Source: Lasioglossum baleicum (Eukaryota > Arthropoda > Insecta > Hymenoptera > Halictidae). Taken from it: a DNA stretch of 64,000 nucleotides. Positions 52,780 to 64,000 of the stretch are shown piece by piece; the first letter of the stretch is position 1, and each line of letters begins with the position of its first letter. Position numbers and translations under genes: made by a program. Where the stretch lies: assembly GCF_051020765.1 (NCBI RefSeq), contig NC_134932.1, positions 2,666,001 through 2,730,000 on the forward strand, written 5' to 3'. The notes beneath the pieces are model-generated. The model searched no databases. It had not been told where the DNA came from and was given only the letters and a program-made list of their open reading frames with translations.

Positions 52780-53347
52780 ACTCCCCCCCCCCCCGAAAGA
52801 GACCGGGGCACCGGTGGCAGTTACCAGCCAGGCTTGTTCGCGAGTTCGGGGACGAACGCTCTTCCTCGGATCCTCCATAACGCAGTTACGGACAATGTAG
52901 AGACATACACGATTTTTCCCATCACCAATCCAGACGAATATATCCTTTAAATCGTTGTTTTCCTTGATGTGGGCGGAGCCTGATGATACGACCGGTACCT
53001 ATGGGAGAAACCGGATTCCCTAAGGTTGGGTTCCGCTGAACCCGGGGAAACGTAGGGATCAGGGTTAAATTAAGAAACCACAGTTGAGGGCGATAATCTT
53101 TTATTCGCGCCCCTCGAGCGCTTCTAATACTGGTGTCCCTCCCACCCTCCGGAAAACGAGTTCTATAAAAATAAACGATATTGCTGTCGAAGGGTGGAGG
53201 GACCGATAAACTATACTCAGTCTTTGATCTCAGTCTTTGTTCTCCTGATAATCACAACCAAAAAAAAATAAATATATATTTCAGTGGCCTCGCCACACTC
53301 AGGGTTGCTGGCGGTGTTTGTCCGATAATCTAGTAGCGGGTCGACCC

Positions 53348-53402
53348 TTAGTAGCGCCTGTATCTAGTGCCACTGCACTCGGGGCATGTCTCGACCGTAT
53401 AA
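53348..53402 (-). pseudogene. 3' end of ORF3 of element D
   Basis: On the reverse strand the frame reads LYTVETCPECSGTRYRRY and stops at 53348-53350, matching the end of ORF3 in element C. It is separated from the rest of ORF3 (58446-59431) by 5.0 kb of inserted elements. Confidence 0.85.
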
Positions 53403-56037
53403 AGGTCTTTGCAGACTATACCGTCACGGCAGCTAACGGCAACGGACCGCGCGGTCAAAAAGGCACCGCGGTGGTGGTCTTTTCCGTACACTACTGATGG
53501 ATCGGCACCGCAACGACACTAAACGACACTTTCAGTGGCGCTCACCACTGGCGCGGGCGTTCGCTGCGCCGTAACTGGCCGTAACCCATCGAACGACCTT
53601 ATCCAGACCGTTCTAGTGGTGAACACCACTGCGCTGGCGGCAACTCATGTCGAGCGAAGATATTTTGCTTTCTGGTTCGAAAAAGCGTCGACATTGCAAA
53701 CTTCATAGGGCGGTTTCTCAAGATAAAAGTCTGCTCTATCGCGTAATATAGTTCGATTTTCCCCTGGACCCTTATTTTTTCAGATAAATTGAAAAATATT
53801 CTCAAAAATTTCTGTGCAGAAGTGGTGTCTCTCCGTCTTCAATGATTGTTTAAACATGTTTAAAGAATCATAATATATTAGTATTGGGTATCACTGGATT
53901 CGCGAAAGTCTACAGAATCTTTTGCTGTAAAGAACAATTCAATATCTTTTATAATAACATCACAATATTTATTTAACGTTGAAAAATACGTTTCTTATCT
54001 TAAAGTCATGTTTCTCAAAAACTGTGCATCTAGGAGAAAAATTAAGGGCAGATTCGGAATCAGCACAAAAAACTCTATAGGATTCACCCAACAGTAATTG
54101 TAGAACATGAAAAAAGATTGATTTTGTTGGACAGAGTAATTACTGTCATATTATGTGGTCTGGAAACCGCGTTTCTGAACGCTCGAATATGTCGTGCTTT
54201 AGATCTAAACTTATGAAGTTATTCGGGAAATCTAGTTAATTGAAAATATTTAATTTGCATATGTTCTATTTACAAACAATCATTATCGATGATAGACATT
54301 ATCATTGATTGATAAATATCCATTATAACGGACAACAATTCTTTTTGGTCATATGGAACCGCTATCGATGATGGAAATAATTTTTGTCTATTACTATTAG
54401 GAATCATTGTCGAGGACAGATATTTATTTGGGCTACTGATCATGCGAGAGTCAAGTTAAGTCCAAGTCAAAATCATATTTATGGCTATATTCTATATCCA
54501 TATATAGAATGTATGTATGTTATAAGAAATTATATATAGGGTATTTTGTTTATCCAATGACGGAAATATCTCGTGACACGCTAAAGTTACGAAAAAATTA
54601 GTTTACAAAAATTGTTCAGTATGGAGGGAACAATAATATGGTGTAAGTTTTTTTCAGGACTCGAATGGTGGGGGGAGGAATTTCACAAAACAAATTAATT
54701 TTCTTAAATGGATCCTTTTTTTTGGGCAGAAAATTATTTGAATAACAATTTCGAGCATACTTTAATGAATAAAACCACTAGAAACGGTCCTAATTCCGTC
54801 GAGTTTAGGCTTTTCTTAATCGGCAGAACGCCACGAATTGGCTCGTGTGACTTTCGTAAGGGCAACACGGAAAATAAATAAGTTCAGCATTCACTCCTTA
54901 GCGGTTTCATGCCGAGCTACCTGGCTGGCCGAAGGATTGCCCGGCCGTGTTTAATGCACTACTATTTTGTTCTAGGCTCAGGGCTCGACCCTCGGGCGTC
55001 GGTCGTGTTCATTGTAGCCTCGAGCTGGCCGAAAGTATTCATGGATTTATTCATTTTCGACAAAAATAGAATAAAAATAAAGAATAAAAATTTTATTCAA
55101 AGCTCGAATAAAAATTCTCGGCGAATACAAAATTATTCAAATAATTTTTGAATAAAAGATACTTTTGTATTCGAGCCTTTGAATAAAGAATAATAGTTAT
55201 TTATCTTTTATTCAAAAATTATTTGAATAATTTTGTATTTGAATACTGCCCATCTCTGGTGATAGACAAAAATTATTTCCATCATCGATAGCGGTTCCAT
55301 ATGACCAAAAAGAATTGTTGTCCGTTATAATGAATATTTATCAGTCAATGATAATGTCTATCATCGATAAATGCAAATTTAATATTTTCAATTAACTAGA
55401 TTTCCCGAATAACTTTTGTGAAATCCAACGATTACTGCATTCCTTGTGATAAAATATGAACTTTTTATAAATGATTTTTTTATCAAATTAAAAAGAGACT
55501 ATTGTTTATGGCGTCTAGATAACAATCATCGCAAAATTGGCAGTATTTTTATGTTATGCGAGTAAAATTTCTTTTATAAATATTTAAAACTTTAAATAAC
55601 TAACTATAGTATAACTAAAATTGTCATGAATTGACAAATATACGAAATCAACGAACCAATTCTATTGTTTGCGATCTTCATTTTATTCGTTTAGTCGTTT
55701 TCCGTTCGAACACTACATCGAGCGGCCGGTAAAACATTCTCGCCGAGAATGTCCCTTTTGCCAAGACGTTGCGCGTCGTGTCGGTGCTGAACGGTGCCAG
55801 TCTAGTGCGCGCACCTCCATGGAAACTATATAGAAGAAAGTGAAATGTCGGCGCTGGCCGATATCGTGTGCGCACTTTTTCCCGTCCCGATAAGTTGCCG
55901 CTCTATCCCGTCTACCTGCTGCGCCGATACGGCCTATTGTCCGCATCCCCATTGAAATACAGAGGAGAGACCCAAAACGGCCTAGCGGTCCGTTGCCGTT
56001 AGCTGCCGTGACGGTATAGTCTGCCTAAATAAGACCT
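53403..56037. mobile_element. TIR element X (2.6 kb) inserted in ORF3 of element D
   Basis: The left end AGGTCTTTGCAGACTATACC and the inverse right end AGGTCTTATTTAGGCAGACT then TATACC share a TIR of about 45 bp (continuing CGTCACGGCAGCTAACGGCA) with a small indel. TAA flanks both ends (53400-53402, 56038-56040). A 3-bp TAA would fit PIF/Harbinger-type insertion, but no transposase is seen and the class is not proven. It contains inner inverted repeats at 54214-55421 and no recognised gene. Confidence 0.65.
54214..55421. repeat. Inverted repeat inside element X, with an inner palindrome
   Basis: 54214-54401 (AAGTTATTCGGGAAATCTAG ... CGCTATCGATGATGGAAATA) is the inverse of 55262-55421. Between them, 55090-55258 has an inner palindrome of AATTATTCAAATAATTTTTG and ends GCCCATCTCTG, which resembles a hAT-type MITE end. 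No flanking 8-bp duplication was found for it. Confidence 0.7.
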
Positions 56038-56040
56038 TAA

Positions 56041-58442
56041 AGGACTCTTTAGTTTGCCACAGCCTCCGGCCGGCACCAATGCTTAAGGATAGGGCGACGG
56101 ACATCGGAGGTACCGGTCCGATTTCTCTCCGAAATTTTTTCTCGCGCCGGGCCGCAGCCGTCAGGTCATAAACTCTCGACGAGGGTCGCTGCTGCCTGCT
56201 GTGCGTGGCACAAAAAAAAAGGTTTTTATGTGCTCTACAACTCCTTAGGTAAACTATCGGTAGGTCTCCTTTATAACATCATGGAAGACGGAAACGTTCC
56301 TACCGCTTGGTGAATTCTTCTTAAATAATGATTTAAAATAATTGCTAGAAAATATATTAGAGACATATCTTTGTTCTGCAAATTTTCCACCGGATCTAGT
56401 GTGAAAAAATGTTTAAATATATGGTCGTATTCTACGATTCTTGCTCTTTGAAATACCGTTCTTTTTTCATTGTTCGTAACAACTTGTTGCCATCATTCAG
56501 GTAACCTGTCAATTCCCGTATCTCAATGACTAATTAGCAACATGTGTTTTCGATATACAAGTAAAATTACTTGCTTATTTAAAATGCGCCATAACTCTTT
56601 CCTTCCAACCCAATATACATATGATATCAAAAATTATTTCGGATACACCGGAAAATAATAAAATGTTCATTTTAGGGAAACCAATAGTGTCATTTCGTCC
56701 ACTACGATACTTTGCAACTGTACGCATCATGTAAAAATTTCATACGACACACATGAGATGTGAGATACTCCAGTAACTACAAACAGCTGTTAGGTTTGAA
56801 TTGTTTGTTGTTTCGGGTGAATAAAATTGCTGAATATTCTTTAGACATTACACCTTCCACGTAGTGAAAAACATTTTCAATTTTTTTATGTCCAACAAGT
56901 AGTCCAATACACTGCCTCGTAAGTACGAGCGATGGGGGGGAACAGCGCAGTGGGTTCAGATATAATAAACCGCTACCGCCCACTTCTACGCGATTGTAGG
57001 GACTGGCAAGGCGCCATCTCGTATGGATCCGAACTGTTGACATTGTATTGATGCGAGCCTGAGAAGAAGGTTCCCAGGCAGGACGTATCTAGGTACGAAC
57101 GCGCGGCCGATTGGATCAGAGTGGAGGAGACAGACCTCGTTTCACACGCACTTTCGGCTGTCGTCGAAATATTGGCTACAGCGGCCACACATACTACGTA
57201 GCGTCCAACGTCAAAGTCAAAACATTGGGGCTACAGGCGCGGGGCTGTGGTGGGGATGATAGCAAGACTTAGCGATAGGCTCGCTTTGTTTATGTGCCGT
57301 TCCCGGGGCTGTTCTCTATGGACAGGTGTATCACAGTTCATTACTATTGAGTTGGAAGTCGGCACTTTCTCGGGCAACATGTGTTGACTGTAAAATAATT
57401 TGTAGGCGCCCCGACTTCTCCGGAGGAAAATAAATGTAAAAATGCTACATACAGCGACTCCCACTAATATTCGGACGCTCAAAAAAAGACGATGACTTTT
57501 TAAATATTCTACTATACGATTTTAACTTTTTTGTGAAGCTAGAGCAATTAGTTTACTACAGGATGGGAAAAGAAATTTTTTAAAAAATTGCAATTGATCG
57601 GAATTGTAGAAAAAATACTAAAAGTTGCATTTTACAATTTTTTTATGTGGGCCTATATTGAAAATTTAAAAAGTACGTTTTGTAGGTCTGTGTCAATTGT
57701 GAAAGTTTCATCGAAATCGGTTAAAATTAGTGAAAAATTGAAATTTTCAACATCTTTGAACGTTTGCAGCTTATTGCAACATCGACTGATTTTGAAGGAA
57801 TTTTCAGAATTGACACAGATCTACAAAACGTATGTTTTAAATTTTCAATATAGGCCCACGTAAAAAAGAAAAAATTCCGTGCACAACGAACACAACGTGC
57901 TCTTCAAATTTTCAATAAAGAGCCACCCCAAAAAAATTACGAAATACAACTGTTAGTATTTCCTCTGTAATTTCGACCAATTGCATTTTCCACAAATCTT
58001 TTTCCACGTCATGTAATCAATTAATAATTGTACTAACTTTTCAAAAAAATCAAACTCTTTGTTATAACGTTTAAATTCCTTAACAACGTATTCGCCACCT
58101 ATTGACACGACAAACTGACAAGTTCTAGTCAATAGCTTTTCAAATAAATACAGCATGTTATATTCTGCCTGTGCCACGCCGGAGCGGCGGCCGGAAAAAT
58201 TTCGGAGAGCTTGGAATTTCTCCGGCGACCGGACCGGCTCTAGCATAGGCATCTCCTGAGGTGTAGAGGGGAGTAAAAGATTCAGGGAACCCCTGGGGTT
58301 TGTCCGCGAACCCCTGGGGTTAGACACGATCCCCAGCGCTTGGCCTTTGTGCGAGCCTCACGAATTACGACCAGCCCACCGGACACCAAACTAAAGCGTC
58401 CAAAATGTCCGCGCGCCGGAGACGGTGCAAACTAAAGAGTCC
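56041..58442. mobile_element. TTAA-flanked TIR element Y (2.4 kb) beside element X
   Basis: TTAA at 56037-56040 and 58443-58446. The left end is AGGACTCTTTAGTTTGCC and the right end is the inverse of GGACTCTTTAGTTTGCACC. The GC-rich outer parts also resemble each other in inverse (CCGGTCCG, TCTCCGAAATTTTT). The TTAA was created by the right edge of element X, so Y came later. A reverse frame at 57953-58327 has no recognised domain. A TTAA target suggests piggyBac-type movement. 56220-57540 shows no gene. Confidence 0.65.
57637..57865. repeat. Palindromic repeat inside element Y
   Basis: Arms of about 75 bp: TGTGGGCCTATATTGAAAAT ... GTCTGTGTCAATT and its inverse with few differences. It could be a small MITE; flanking duplications were not identified. 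Confidence 0.7.
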
Positions 58443-58445
58443 TTA

Positions 58446-59431
58446 AAAGGCCGACCACACCTGTAACAATACGGCCATTTCTGGGGCGCCAAACACTCCG
58501 AGTGGCAGTGCCCCACCTCGCGACACCGCCAGCTACCCTCTTCCACTTCAGCCCCTCTCCTATTTGGCTTGCCGCGTCTTTTCGGGGTGCCTCTCCTCCG
58601 GGGCGGTATGGCGGCTACTTGTCGGCAATTTGGGGCCGGCAAGGCGTGGTTTGCCCCTCCTGCTGGTGGTACACGTATCGCGACGGTTGTTCCTCTCATA
58701 TTGTGTGCTTGTATGTTACTTGCCGCTCTATGTATCGGCTGGGTTGCAATACTGGCCGACATGGCTTTTCGCACTCCTTCCACCGCTTTTGCTGTGATTC
58801 TGCGGTGTTCCTCGCCGATTCTGTTCATGCGCTCCTCGACGGACCCGGCGATCGGTTGAGGCTTCGGCGCTTGCTCCTGCGTCGGCTCCGCGACCGGGCT
58901 CGGTATTTTTGTCGGTGGTTTTATTATCTCTGTTTTCGGGCCCGGTCTCGTGCTCCCGATATCCTCTTTCTCGCTGTCTGGGGTTCTTCCCCGTCCCAAA
59001 TTGCACCGTAGTTCCTTATCAAGTAGCATTTCCTCGATGGTGCGTCTCTGTATTCTAAGTGGCCGAGTCTTCAACTTTGTTGCTCCTGCATCCGTCATCC
59101 CTGGTTTTGTGGCATTCTCCTCTGACTTTTCTTCCTGCGCGATAGGTTCCTCTTGCGGTTCTGCGGGTTCTTTCTCTTCCTCTTCTTTTATAGGTTTGAG
59201 TTGTATCGTGGCTGTTGCTACGAACGTTGGTGTTGGAGAGGGTGCTCTTAGCAGTTCCTCCCACGGCAGGTCGGCTTGAAACCAATCCTCATTTCGTTCT
59301 TGGGTAGGTTCCGGCTGTCCGTGCGGCCGGCACATTATTGCTGTCGTTGCCGCGCGGATTCCCCTCGGTAACGGGTGCAGTCGCTTAAGCCGGTCTTCTA
59401 AGCTTTCTATTGTGATTTTTCTCGCTGCCAT
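58446..59431 (-). pseudogene. ORF3 of element D, main part
   Basis: It starts at the ATG MAARKITIESLEDRLKRLHP, 43 nt after the pol stop. It matches ORF3 of element C from LPRGIRAAT to KWPYCYRCGRPF, where element Y begins. The annotated stop at 58391 lies in element Y. The first Cys of the CCHC knuckle is Ser here (GSWRCREVGHCHSEC). The rest of the C-terminus is at 53348-53402. Confidence 0.85.
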
Positions 59432-59474
59432 CTTTGTTACTCGATAATCTGTAGGTAAAAGAGAAGCTATGGTG

Positions 59475-62400
59475 TTAGTCCTTGTCGGTTGGCGTATGAG
59501 TTGGGAAGTATGGTTTGAGGTCCGATATATGTGCCTTGCCGAGGCTCTTTCCCTCCTCGGTGGCCAAGTTGTATACTCCCGGCGATAGTTTTTTCGTGAT
59601 AATTACCGGACCAGTAAACTTTGGTGACAGTTTCGCCGCAAAATGGTTAGCGGCCGACGAAAGCACTCGTTGTCGTTTCATAACCCTGTCCCCTACGTTA
59701 AATTCTCGGTTTCTCCGACGCAAATTGTAATGATGCGATTGCTTCCGATATGCGTCCTCGAGGTTTTCTAACATCCAATGCCGCAGCGTCGGTAATTGCG
59801 ATACCCGCTTTTTCCAGGTATTATTGGATGTCACCTCGAGGTCGATCGGGGGCTCGACGTTAGCCCTCGCACATTTTGCCGGTCGCGGCTCTCGCCCGAA
59901 ATTGAGAAACGCTGGGGAGGCTTGTAGAACGGAATGGTGCGCGGTATTATACGCAAAACGAAATTGTGGTAAATTTAAGTCCCAATCACGGTGGTCCCTC
60001 TCTATATACGCGACGATCATCGTCTTAAGGATCCGATTCACTCGCTCCACAGGATTCGCTTGTGGGTGGTACGGGGGGGGGGGGTGGTACTTAATCGAAT
60101 GCCGTATTCGTCGGCAAGTTCCCTCAGAGTCTTGTTTGCGAACTCGGTACCGTTGTCCGTCAACAAGACATCCGGGGTCCCCCATCGCGAAAAAATTAAC
60201 CCTTCTAGGGCCTCCGCTATTTTCGGACCGGTAGCACGTCGAAGCGGGGTGCATTCAATCCATTTCGTGAACAGATCCTGCATAACGAGAAGGTACGAGT
60301 TGCCGGACCTGCTCGGAGGGAACGGACCCACAATGTCGGCAGCTACTACTGTCCAGGGCATGTCGACTCTGCGCCGACCCATCAACCCTGGTGGGAGTGT
60401 CTGCTCCACCTTCGTGAGTTGACAGATATTACAGCGTCTTACGTACTCTACTGCCGTTCTATACATGCCTGGCCAGTAGTAGCGGATGGCGATACGGTGA
60501 TAGGTCTTTTCGACCCCTAAATGCCCTGCCTGCGGGTTCTACGTTCCTCCGGGATGACGAGTTTCCACTCGTTCCCGTCGGAACCCAGTGTTTCCGCGAT
60601 CAAAGGATCTGTTCTTCGACAAAACAGCTCCCCGCTTCGAATTGCCCAGTCCGGAAATTTCTCGGGATTTTTCTCGACTTCCGCAAATTTTCCCTCGTAC
60701 CACTTTGGGCGAACCGTGGCCGCGATACGAGTTTCCCCTTCGGTATCCTCCTCCCCCTCGTAAATACGCGAAAGTGCATCTGGCACTTTATTTAGGGCTC
60801 CCTGCCGATACACTACTTGGAAATCGTATTCCTGTAGTTGTAGGGCCCAACGTGCTAACCGACCGGTAGGGTTTTTCAGAGTTCTAAGCCACCTTAAACT
60901 GTTGTGGTCCGTAATTACCGTAAATGCGTACCCTTCTAAATATGGACGGAACTTTTGTACCGCCCAAACAATCGCGAGACATTTGAGCTCTGTAGCGGAA
61001 TATTTTCGCTCCGGTAATGTGAGCGATCTACTCGCGAATGCTATTACATGTTCGACCTCTTCGACCTCTTGCGTTAATACCGCGCCTAAACCTACCGTGC
61101 TCGCATCCGTCTGCAGGGTAAATGGGGTTTCGAAATCTGGGCACGAGAGGGTAGGTGCCGAAGCGATCGCGTCCCGTAGGGATTCGAAGGCGCTTTGTTG
61201 GGCGTCCTTCCACTCCCATTCGGGATCTTTACGCAATAAACCGTTAAGTGGTTCGGCAAGTGTGGCGAATCCCGGAATAAATCTCCTGTCCCAGGAGGCC
61301 ATCCCGAGAAAAGGCCGCACCTGTTTCACCGTTTTTGGCGGAGGATACGATAAAACGGGTTGGATTTTCTCCGCGTCCACCTTTAATCCCTCTCGGCTCA
61401 CCACGAAACCCAAGTACCGAACTTCTTGACAGCAGAACTCGCACTTATCAGGATTTATTATTAGACCGGATTCATTGATCCTATTTAATACGCGTTTGAG
61501 CCATTCGAGATGTTCTTTGAACGTTTTGGTGACGATAATTATATCGTCCAAATACGAAAATGCGTGAGGCTCCATTTCTGGGCCTATTAACCGGTCCAAT
61601 AGTCGCTGAAAAGTTGCGGGTGCTCCTGTCAGGCCATACGGCATGCGGCGGAAATGGAAAACACCTTTTCCCGGTACCGTAAAAGCTGTTATTTCGCGGC
61701 TTCCTTCCTCTAGCGGAATTTGGAAATACGCTTGACTGAGGTCGATGGTCGAGATATACTTCGCGGCTCGTAATTTGTCTAGGATTTGCGTCATGAGCGG
61801 TAACGGGTACGCATCTTTCTTCGAGACTTCGTTAACTTTTCGGAAATCGAGACAAAAACGGTATTTACCGTTGGGTTTCTTAACCATCACGATCGGACTT
61901 GACCAACCACTTTGCGATGGCTCTATTATGCCATCGGCCAGTAGCTTATCTACTTCCTTATATATGGCCTCCTGTACTTTCGGGGAGACGGCATAATATC
62001 GCTGTTTAATCGGAGGATGGTCGCCCACATCGATTCTGTGGCTAGTCAAGTTCGTCATTCCGGTCATATCGTTAAATTCCGGTAACGTGGTCTCGAGAAG
62101 CTCTTTTAATTGCCGTTTTTCGGCTTCCTCTATCGTTTGCAGACCACAACATACGGTGTCGGGGTTAGTATTCTCGAAAGGGAATTTCTCATCTGGCCGT
62201 TTCGCGAAATACCACACCGAATTGTGGTATTCGGCTACTATACCGAACTTCGCGATCGAATCGGTTCCTAATAGCAGGGGTGTCACTAGATTGTCTAGGA
62301 CTCGCGCAAATATATCACGTTTCTCTCTGCCTATCTTTAACGAAAAACGTGCCTCATCGACTGCTCGATCTACGGCGCCAGTGGCGAGGAGGAAATAGCA

Positions 62401-62600
62401 AGGTTTATCCGTCGTTGTAATTTCGATACTTTTATCCTCGACGTTCTCGAGGGTTTCCTGGCTCACAAAGGTCAACGATGAGCCCGAGTCTATTGAGGCA
62501 TGAGTCGCGAAATTGCCGATATACGCGTCCACGGTCAGTAGCGGCGGTCGGTATGCATCTCCATTTACCATTACGCGGGCCGATATTAATTCGGGTGAAG
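59475..62600 (-). pseudogene. pol: Pol of element D
   Basis: Protease ASIDSGSSLTFV, RT SYLDDIIIV and RNase H ITDHNSLRWL are intact from 62571 to about 60540. There, 28 bp present in element C are missing between two AACC copies, which shifts the frame and removes part of the integrase zinc domain. Integrase continues (AADIVGPFPPS, LLTDNGTEF) to a G12 run at 60073-60084, where element C has C7, giving a second shift. The rest (NPVERVNRILKTM to LKPYFPTHTPTDKD) is open to 59475. It is inactive. Confidence 0.9.
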
Positions 62601-63965
62601 TCTCTCCTGACCCCTTGATCGACTTCCCCCTTCGTTTCCCGACCGTTTACTGCACCTTCGGCAGCGATTTATCGTAATCCCCTCCGCTCCGCATCCGTAG
62701 CAGTGCAGTTGTGGTTCTTCGCGGCAGTCTCGGGACAGGTGGCCAGTCTTATGACAATTCCAGCATTGATGCTGGTACTTTCCGGTAGCACGCGGTTTAT
62801 CGCGTCGCGGCCATTGTTGCACTGCCACGGCTGCGGTCTCTTTTGTTTTTCGAGTTGGGGGGTCACGGGATGAACTACGTGATCCACTCCCGGATCGGTA
62901 TCTATCGCGCCCCCCCCCTCCCCGGTGTCGTCACCGATTCTTTACTCGCGACTGACTCCCGAGGTTTGCGAAGTGCCGATCCGGTTCGAGATTCCCTACG
63001 GAAGGATCGGGGAAGTCGATCGCCCGACTCGTCACTTTCTCCACCGCTGGCGGAGGATACTGCGTTCGCGTATCCAAAAGTGACTGACTTACCCCTTCCG
63101 GGTGATTTTACACGTGAATATCTACCCGGATCGAATGCCAAACTGGGGTGTACCATTTCCGATGGTTTGGGATTCCCCCGTTTCCTACGTTCTTCGATTC
63201 GGTCCGCCTCCACTAACGTATCTGACGCGTCATCGACTGTGCTTAACGACTCTCTAGCTACCGTTTGTCGTAACGATAATTTCGCGCCTTCATAGAAGGT
63301 CCTTGCCATTCTCTCCTCTGACCCTCTCCTCTTATGTACTCGCGGACGGGCTCTGCCTCATCCTGGAATCGTTCTCTAATGTTCCGTTCCAGGTTAAATT
63401 GATATCCGGGGTCCCCGAAAACTTCTCGAAACGCGGCCGCGAATTCTTCCCAATTCCTACAACGACTTCCTTTGCGTTTGTGCCAACGCTTTGCTGTTCC
63501 CCCGAGACACACTGCTACGCAGTCGATCAACTCTATGTCCTCGATACCATGATATTGTTGGTGTTGTTCGAGGTCCTCCAGAAATTCTTCTGGGTCCTCT
63601 CCCTCTTCACCGGAGAACTTTAACCTCCATCGCCTAATTATATCGGCGATGGGAGTTCCTCTATAATTTAATTCTCGGGGTCTCGCTCCGCGTGGCACCT
63701 CCGCTTCGGGGTCGTCATGGGATTCGTGATTCGTTCTCGGCATCTCCTGTACCGGACCGCGCTGTCGCTGAGGAGACCAAGGTCTCCACCTTTGGTTCTG
63801 CGGTACCCTTAAACTAAATTCGCGGGGCGGTGATCTGCCGTCGCCTTCATTCTCCCCTTGCGGGTTAATGCGCAAGGCCGCTATATGATCTAACGCGTCC
63901 CCGTAGTCCGATTCTCCGCCGTCGTTCCCGCGTTCCGTTTTCGGTAGATTCAACATACTTCTCAT
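62586..63965 (-). pseudogene. gag: Gag of element D
   Basis: It starts at ATG MRSMLNLPKTE and parallels Gag of element C. Near 63335 about 40 bp seen in element C (coding for the MAMTTMFDKL region) are replaced by a short AGAGGAGAGGG, shifting the frame. A further shift lies near 62910 at a C-run. The zinc part (CWNCHKTGHLSRDC, then CYGCGAEGITINRCRRC) survives at 62586-62828. The G GGA AAC heptamer is kept at 62640-62634. Confidence 0.88.
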
Positions 63966-64000
63966 TTTAATTCGGGAATCTCGATACCAAATTCGAAACA

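Larger units (their letters stand above)
52515..64000 (-). mobile_element. Gypsy element D, reverse, broken, same family as element C
   Basis: Reading right to left: gag (63965-62586), pol (62600-59475), ORF3 (59431-58446, then 53402-53348), 3' UTR, a C12 run (PPT in reverse) at 52783-52794, and only the first 265 bp of the 3' LTR (52515-52779). ORF3 is split by TIR elements X and Y. The 5' LTR lies beyond the window. Its tail faces the tail of element C. Confidence 0.88.

Noticed and set aside
49833..53204. A DNA transposon with 690-bp TIRs beginning GGTCCCTCC
   Set aside because: The inverted similarity continues outward into ORF3 of elements C and D, and the inner edge is a polypurine tract plus LTR start. 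The arms are the opposed tails of two Gypsy copies and not TIRs.

Overview
The window looks like a deeply nested transposon graveyard from an insect nuclear genome. I infer a hymenopteran, possibly an ant, from the mix of Gypsy LTR elements, a Jockey-type LINE, Transib, piggyBac, hAT-type MITEs, a Helitron remnant and foldback elements with CAGGGTGTCCC ends; this is not proven. There are no prokaryotic signals and no convincing host gene. Almost every long reading frame belongs to a mobile element or is a repeat artefact.

Layout. 1-1281 plus 10491-10622 is a reverse-strand Transib-like (RAG1-related) transposase relic, split by a complete Gypsy element (element A, 1282-10486, TSD ATGA) whose 3' LTR is followed by a partial second LTR. 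10623-19210 is an inverted arrangement: a forward solo LTR, a 1.8-kb foldback with a nested MITE, a Helitron 3' end with a helicase relic, a second foldback carrying a 5S-rRNA-derived SINE, and a reverse LTR cut by a hAT-type element. 19235-19585 is a second hAT MITE. 19628-37226 is a Transib-type element with CACAGTG termini. It has been filled by a small solo LTR, a long-TIR element (22477-30390) that itself holds a Jockey-clade LINE, a short Tudor-like reading frame, and a 3'-truncated reverse Gypsy (element B) with covarying hairpins in its LTR.

37640-64000 holds a piggyBac element (reverse) with a TTAA MITE at its stop codon, and two members of one Gypsy family that carry a third ORF in place of env. 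Element C (+) has intact gag, pol and ORF3 frames and its LTR sits in the piggyBac gene with TSD ATGT. Element D (-) is broken and its ORF3 is cut by two further TIR elements (X and Y). Elements C and D are tail to tail, so their 3' ends form a long inverted repeat. A 2.94-kb block (LTR + piggyBac 5' half + tail of element D) occurs twice, at 39753-42693 and 50262-53204, and appears identical except for one C-run.

How the genes work: elements A and C each show gag and pol overlapping in the -1 frame, with a correctly phased G GGA AAC heptamer in the overlap, followed by protease, RT, RNase H and integrase. Element C then adds ORF3, a protein whose C-terminus resembles the Gag zinc region. The LINE encodes a Jockey-type ORF1 and an endonuclease-RT ORF2. 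Most other elements are non-coding or decayed. The density of inverted copies makes the locus a plausible small-RNA source, which is inference only.
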